Source: Bacteroidota bacterium (lineage in GTDB: Bacteria > Bacteroidota > Bacteroidia > Chitinophagales > Chitinophagaceae). Taken from it: 8,781 nt of DNA. A model generated the notes under the pieces. The model saw nothing but the letters and a program-made list of their open reading frames with translations, made no database searches and had not been told where the DNA came from. The stretch lies in the NCBI GenBank assembly GCA_013414745.1, contig CP058707.1:99885-108665 (forward strand), written 5' to 3'. This document shows, one piece after another, positions 5,473 through 8,781 of the stretch (the first letter of the stretch is position 1; the number at the start of each line of letters is the position of its first letter). Position numbers and translations under genes: made by a program.

Positions 5473-6001
5473 TTGCACGATTCGTTTTATATCCAACAGG
5501 TTCTGGCCGGACATTCCGATGCTTTTAGAATGTTGTATCGCAACTATGCCTCATCAGCCTGGCAATTGGCTATTGGCATCTGTAAAAATCAACATTGGGC
5601 GGAAGATGCCGTGCAGAATGCTTTTGTTCAGGCGTTTCGACACTTGCATGCCTTTAAGGAACTAAGCAGTTTTAAAACCTGGTTGATGCGTATTGTGTTC
5701 AGGGAATGTTTGGCCAAACTAAAAATGAACAGAAACGGCGATGGATGATTTTGCTTCCGACCACGAATCGGAACCAAACTGGACACCGTTGGAAGAAAAC
5801 AACAGTCTGATATTTGAACGTAAAGAGCAGGTAAAACTGGTTACGCAACAACGAGAAAGAATCGGTAGTTCTTAACTTGTTTTTATCTGCACGAACTGAA
5901 TCTGAAAGAAACGGCCGAGTAACAGGCTATTCGGAGTCGAACGTAAAGGTCATTCTGCATCGAGCCAGAAAAATTTTAAAACAATCTACGATAACCTGTA
6001 A
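5473..6001 (+). CDS. ECF-type RNA polymerase sigma factor, frameshifted
   Basis: Directs RNA polymerase to specific promoters. Region 2 is intact: FYIQQVLAGHSDAFRMLYRN, the core-binding helix, then AEDAVQNAFVQAFRHLHAF and FKTWLMRIVFRECLAKLK, about residues 5-80. A frame break near 5728 leads through EQKRRWMDDFASDHESEPNW and a linker (FERKEQVKLV). Region 4 reads EKESVVLNLFYLHELNLKET, AEVTGYSESNVKVILHRARK, the helix-turn-helix that reads the -35 element. With one A restored near 5980 the protein ends KTIYDNL with a stop at 5999-6001. Length is about 176 residues, normal for the family. No ATG is seen; TTG at 5473 fits the homology, but an ATG may have been lost. It lies right behind the head-GIN gene and 13 bases before a small membrane protein. 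Confidence 0.88.
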
Positions 6002-6014
6002 ATTTGATAAACGT

Positions 6015-6354
6015 ATGGATTCAACTCGTGATACCTGGAAAATTTGGTCCAACTACCAAGATTTTCTGAACTTCCGGTCGATTTAGAAGATCGTATCATC
6101 GAAATTTATCAGGAGCAAAGGTACAACAGAGTGCTCCTATCCCTATTCGGTCATTATTGTTGTTTCTTACTCAGTCTGTTTCTCTTGTGCTTTACTTTGT
6201 ACAAATATGATCGCCAGATACCCTATGTGCGAGAATCCGGAACTCTTTTGGGCTCTGCACTGCTCTATTTTTCCATTCTACCTACGATAAACTAATCGGC
6301 CTTGGCAAGTTTCTCAATCATGCCAGCAATTCCAAAGAACTGGTTAGGTGCTGA
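6015..6354 (+). CDS. Small two-helix membrane protein, candidate sigma regulator, frameshifted
   Basis: Unrecognised family. ATG 6015 gives MDSTRDTWKIWSNYQDF; a one-base break near 6060 continues SELPVDLEDRIIEIYQEQRY, then two hydrophobic segments (LLSLFGHYCCFLLSLFLLCF and about GTLLGSALLYFSIF), then, after another break near 6280, STYDKLIGLGKFLNHASNSK and a stop at 6352-6354. About 113 residues. An acidic cytoplasmic N-terminus of about 40 residues before the membrane, right behind an ECF sigma gene, is how many anti-sigma factors are placed, but I see no zinc-binding HxxxCxxC motif, so the anti-sigma role is only inferred from position. Confidence 0.55.
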
Positions 6355-6387
6355 CTATAACGCGGAGAGATTAACTTTACATCATTA

Positions 6388-7594
6388 ATGATACATTTGG
6401 AGTTTAGTGCGTTTCCTTTTAATGAAAACCTTCGGGGCATTTTAAGCAGTGGGTATAAAACAGCAGCACCGGTTCAGAACAGGTGATTCCTATTATTCTG
6501 GGCGCGATTTGATCGCATCTGCTCAAACTGGTACGGAGTAAAGGGCAGCGTTTTTATTGCCGCTCAGTAACCTGATCAGGAAAAACAACATGACCATATC
6601 AGTGCCCTGGTGATTGTTCCAACTCAGCGGGAGTTGGCCATTCAAATTGCTCAACAACATGGAAGGGTTGTCCTACTTCACGGATGTAAGATAGTGTGTA
6701 TGGAGGCGGCGATGACGTGCGATTATTGAAGAAAGCGGGCACTCGGTCGGGGCCGATGTGTTGATTTGCACGCCCCTGGTAAATGATTTCTCATTTGAAT
6801 ATAGGGTATGTAAAATTAAAACAACTAAAATACCTGGTATTGGATGAGGCCGACCGCATGCTGGATATGGGATTTCTGGATGATATTCTCCGCATCATAA
6901 ACCATACTCCCAAAAGAACGTTCAAAACCCTACTTTTGCTCAGCGACCATGCCGGACAAATCGGACGCTCGCCCAGCATTTAAGAACCCATGAAATTAAC
7001 ATTGCCATTTCAAAGAAGCGAAAAATCAACAGGCCTATGTTGTTTATGAAAATCAAAAACAGCCTTTGATTGAACGCTATTGAACCAATTTAATTTCCAG
7101 AGTGTCATCGTTTTCTGTTCCCGAAACAAACCGTTAAACAATGACCCGACCTGAAACGCAGCAAATTGATGTGGATGAGATGCACTCTGACCTGGAACAA
7201 AATCAACGTGAAGAAGTGACGAACAGGTTTAAAGCCGCTCCTTGCCACTGTTGATTGCTCTTCAATATTGTTGCCCGTGAATTGATATCGAAGATATTGA
7301 CCTGGTCATCAACTAGATGTTCCTTCAGACGGAAGATTAGTATACACCAGGTGGTCGAACCACTTGGGCTTCGGCCTCCGGGATGGCAATTACGCGTCGA
7401 TGAGACCGAACAACGAAAGTTTCATCGTATTGAAGAGTTAATCGACAAGGTGGTAGATAAAATGCCTGTTCCGGAAGTTTTGGGTCCGGCACCGGAATAC
7501 AATGTGAAACGTCGTTCCAACCCCAGTGCCGCAACCGGAAAAAGCCTGGAAACCCTATCGGGGTAAAAAACAGCAAAGGACCAGGGCCAATTAA
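6388..7594 (+). CDS. DEAD-box RNA helicase (RhlE/CshA-like), heavily frameshifted
   Basis: ATP-dependent RNA unwinding, as in ribosome assembly and mRNA turnover in the cytoplasm. The order of motifs is complete: Q-motif region [20 protein letters not shown] with TPVQEQVIP; motif I AQTGTGKT (6521-6548, scrambled by indels); motif Ia PTRELA, here with an extra CAG codon (6625-6627); motif Ib CTPGKMI; motif II DEAD at 6843-6854 in [15 protein letters not shown]; motif III SAT (6940-6948); motif [30 protein letters not shown]; motif [17 protein letters not shown] (about 7273-7310); motif VI HRVGRTTRA (about 7346-7372). The ATG at 6388 fits the family start. The tail is basic: [17 protein letters not shown], stop 7592-7594; an alternative frame stops at 7566. 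Length about 402 codons, normal for a short helicase without a large C-terminal extension. More than ten indels break the frame. Confidence 0.9.
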
Positions 7595-7823
7595 AAATTC
7601 CTCTGCAACCGTACTATAGGGCTCAAGGATTCCAGCTGATTTAAGATTGATTGTAAGCCATTTAACCTGGTTTTCCTCCATTTCACTAATTAAAACATAA
7701 AATCAGGGTAGAACCTTGATTTTAACAGATATTAACATTTTCATATTTAACATTCCTGAAACAAGGTACCGCCACATTTTCGACTCTGTGGTAGTACTTT
7801 GCGCAAACCAAAAATCTGACATC
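7595..7823. other. Intergenic region between the helicase and the NlpC/P60 gene
   Basis: No gene seen. It contains a terminator-like hairpin (7699-7723) and, at 7795-7801, TACTTTG, which resembles a -7 element one base short of TAnnTTTG and lies 22 bases before the next ATG. That spacing would allow only a short leader, so the promoter is uncertain. Confidence 0.4.
7699..7723. terminator. Terminator-like hairpin after the helicase
   Basis: AAAATCAGG against CCTTGATTTT with a small loop GTAGAA and one bulged base. The A run on the left and T run on the right make it workable on either strand; on the plus strand it would end the helicase transcript. Confidence 0.55.
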
Positions 7824-8521
7824 ATGCGCGTACTAAAGATTGTTATTCACAGCACTACTACTCAGTTCGGATTCACAAACGTTCAGGCCCAGGCCACAGA
7901 CAAATGCGAAGGCTGAGGTGAAAAAATCTGTGGTTAAAAAAAGACCCGATGATTTGTTCAAAATTACCTGTTAAACCAAGGCCCAGAAGGCTCACCTGAA
8001 AAAACCTCTCTCCTGCCCTCGCCAATACTACCCAAGTGCAAAAGTGGTTAAGAAACCGGTTGTCGTAAAGGAAGAAAGTTTTGGTAGCCAAATGTTGTCC
8101 TGGGTTCAGGATAAATATGCTTCCATGTTAGATGTGATGCCTGATCGAATCTCGATGTGATGCTTTATCGTTTCATTGATGACTGGTATGGGGTGCGTTA
8201 TCGCATGGGAGGAACTACCAAGAGCGGTGTGGTTGCAGCGCATTTGTTCAGAATCTATACAAATATGTTTTCGGAATGAATTTATTGCGTACCGCTTGTA
8301 TGCAGTTTCAAAGTTCTAAATTCATTAAAAATCCTGCCGAATTGAAAGAAGGTGACTTAGTTTTCTTCAGCATCAATACCAGTCGCATTTCACATGTTGG
8401 CGTGTATTTAAAAAACAACTTCTTCGTGCATTCCGCAAGCAGCAAAGGAGTTAGCATCGCCAATTTAACACAAGCTTATTGGTCGCGATATTTTGTCGGC
8501 GGTGGCCGTTTAGTCGATTAA
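7824..8521 (+). CDS. NlpC/P60 family peptidoglycan hydrolase, frameshifted
   Basis: Likely cleaves peptide stems of peptidoglycan outside the inner membrane. ATG 7824 gives MRVLKIVIHS followed by a hydrophobic or AQAQ-type leader whose exact frame is blurred by an indel. A Lys/Pro-rich linker (AEVKKSVVKKRPDDLF, VVKKPVVVKEESF) spans about residues 30-85. The C-terminal domain starts at about 8100: WVQDKYASMLDVM, LYRFIDDWYGVRYRMGGTTK, then the catalytic motif DCSAFVQNLY with Cys at 8234-8236 (one A lost in the Asp codon). It continues with AELKEGDLVFFSINTSRISH, catalytic His at 8393-8395 (SHVGVYL), then VHSASSKGV with the third polar residue His at 8429-8431, and GGGRLVD with TAA at 8519-8521. 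Catalytic Cys and both His are present, so the enzyme should be active in the true sequence. Length about 232 codons. Confidence 0.88.
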
Positions 8522-8542
8522 TCATTTACAAGAATATTAAAG

Positions 8543-8568
8543 ATGCCCTCGATGTTCGGGGCATTTTT
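8543..8568 (+). terminator. Rho-independent terminator of the NlpC/P60 gene
   Basis: ATGCCC and GGGCAT form a six- to seven-pair stem around the loop TCGATGTTCG, followed by TTTTT, 22 bases after the stop codon. Confidence 0.75.
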
Positions 8569-8579
8569 CATGGTAGTCG

Positions 8580-8781
8580 GGACTATATCCGGCGATGATG
8601 CGGCAACGATTGAAGTGGATAGCCCACAGCCGTGAGGCCATCAGCCGAAACAGGCGAGGACTTGAAACGGAAAGCGTGTTCGCCGCAGAAAATCGACCTC
8701 CTGATGATGTTCAAATGCACTGATACCATTACAACCTAAAGGCATTTTCAACTAATGCATTTTGCTCAATAGCATGTGTTT
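8580..8781 (+). pseudogene. Probable transposase C-terminal relic (runs off window)
   Basis: From the double ATG at 8595/8598 the frame reads MRQRLKWIAHSREAISRNRR then GLETESVFA, like the R-x-RG-x-E-x-ESVFA block near the end of IS1182/IS4-type DDE transposases. After one TGA the same frame continues YHYNLKAFSTNAFCSIACV, comparable to the final RFHxRGLxK...AFxxIAHN part of such proteins. The N-terminal two thirds and the DDE residues are absent; the preceding sequence is the NlpC terminator. I read this as a decayed insertion-sequence remnant; the match is by pattern only. No terminal inverted repeat was found. Confidence 0.4.

Noticed and set aside
7337..7681. Minus-strand ORF of 114 codons
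   Set aside because: Most of it lies antisense to the helicase C-terminus, whose motifs V and VI are clear on the plus strand.
8590..8740. Minus-strand ORF of about 48 codons (MVSVHLNIIRRSIFCGE...)
   Set aside because: No recognised motif; the plus-strand reading shows a transposase-like pattern instead.

Overview
This window looks like chromosome from a member of the Bacteroidota, probably an uncultured Chitinophagia/Saprospiria-type lineage. The lineage is inferred from a choice-of-anchor L secreted protein, a deoxynucleoside kinase, a head-GIN adhesin-like protein next to an ECF sigma factor, URI-type GIY-YIG nucleases beside a tRNA, and a Bacteroidota-style promoter (TTTG, then TATATTTG followed by GCACTCC) before the tRNA region. 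Nearly every conserved gene, including the normally essential trpS, is broken by many one-base gains or losses. Read through by homology, each regains its usual full length. The simplest reading is uncorrected indel errors in the sequence, not real decay, so coordinates below are whole-gene spans with the frame breaks described.

Layout: (1) 1-607, minus strand: N-terminal part of a secreted choice-of-anchor L protein. (2) 878-2581, plus: trpS (tryptophanyl-tRNA synthetase), then a deoxynucleoside kinase. (3) 2650-4072: the accessory part. A strong promoter leads into five degenerate tRNA-Asp-like units of about 86-125 nt, in which tRNA arms are replaced by near-identical hairpins (stem TCTCGTCA/TGACGAGA). 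They are followed by one recognisable tRNA-Asp(GTC), a terminator, a GIY-YIG nuclease gene, a tRNA-Asp 3' remnant with the same hairpin, a second terminator, a second (dead) GIY-YIG copy and a third tRNA remnant. From the tRNA D-loop onward this is a tandem duplication with a period of about 350 bp. (4) 4319-6354: a likely operon of a four-helix membrane protein, a head-GIN-like protein with GVGSI repeats, an ECF sigma factor and a small two-helix membrane protein that could be its regulator. (5) 6388-7594: a DEAD-box RNA helicase. (6) 7824-8521: a NlpC/P60 cell-wall hydrolase, then a terminator and a probable transposase relic running off the window.

The most interesting part is region 3. 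It reads as a small cassette (GIY-YIG ORF plus tRNA-Asp 3' portion plus hairpin plus terminator) that has inserted or duplicated at a tRNA-Asp gene, with the tRNA D-loop supplying the nuclease stop codon. The hairpin-substituted tRNA array directly upstream shares the same hairpin, which ties the two together. Whether this is an active tRNA-targeting mobile element, a REP-like element, or partly an assembly artefact cannot be settled from the sequence alone.
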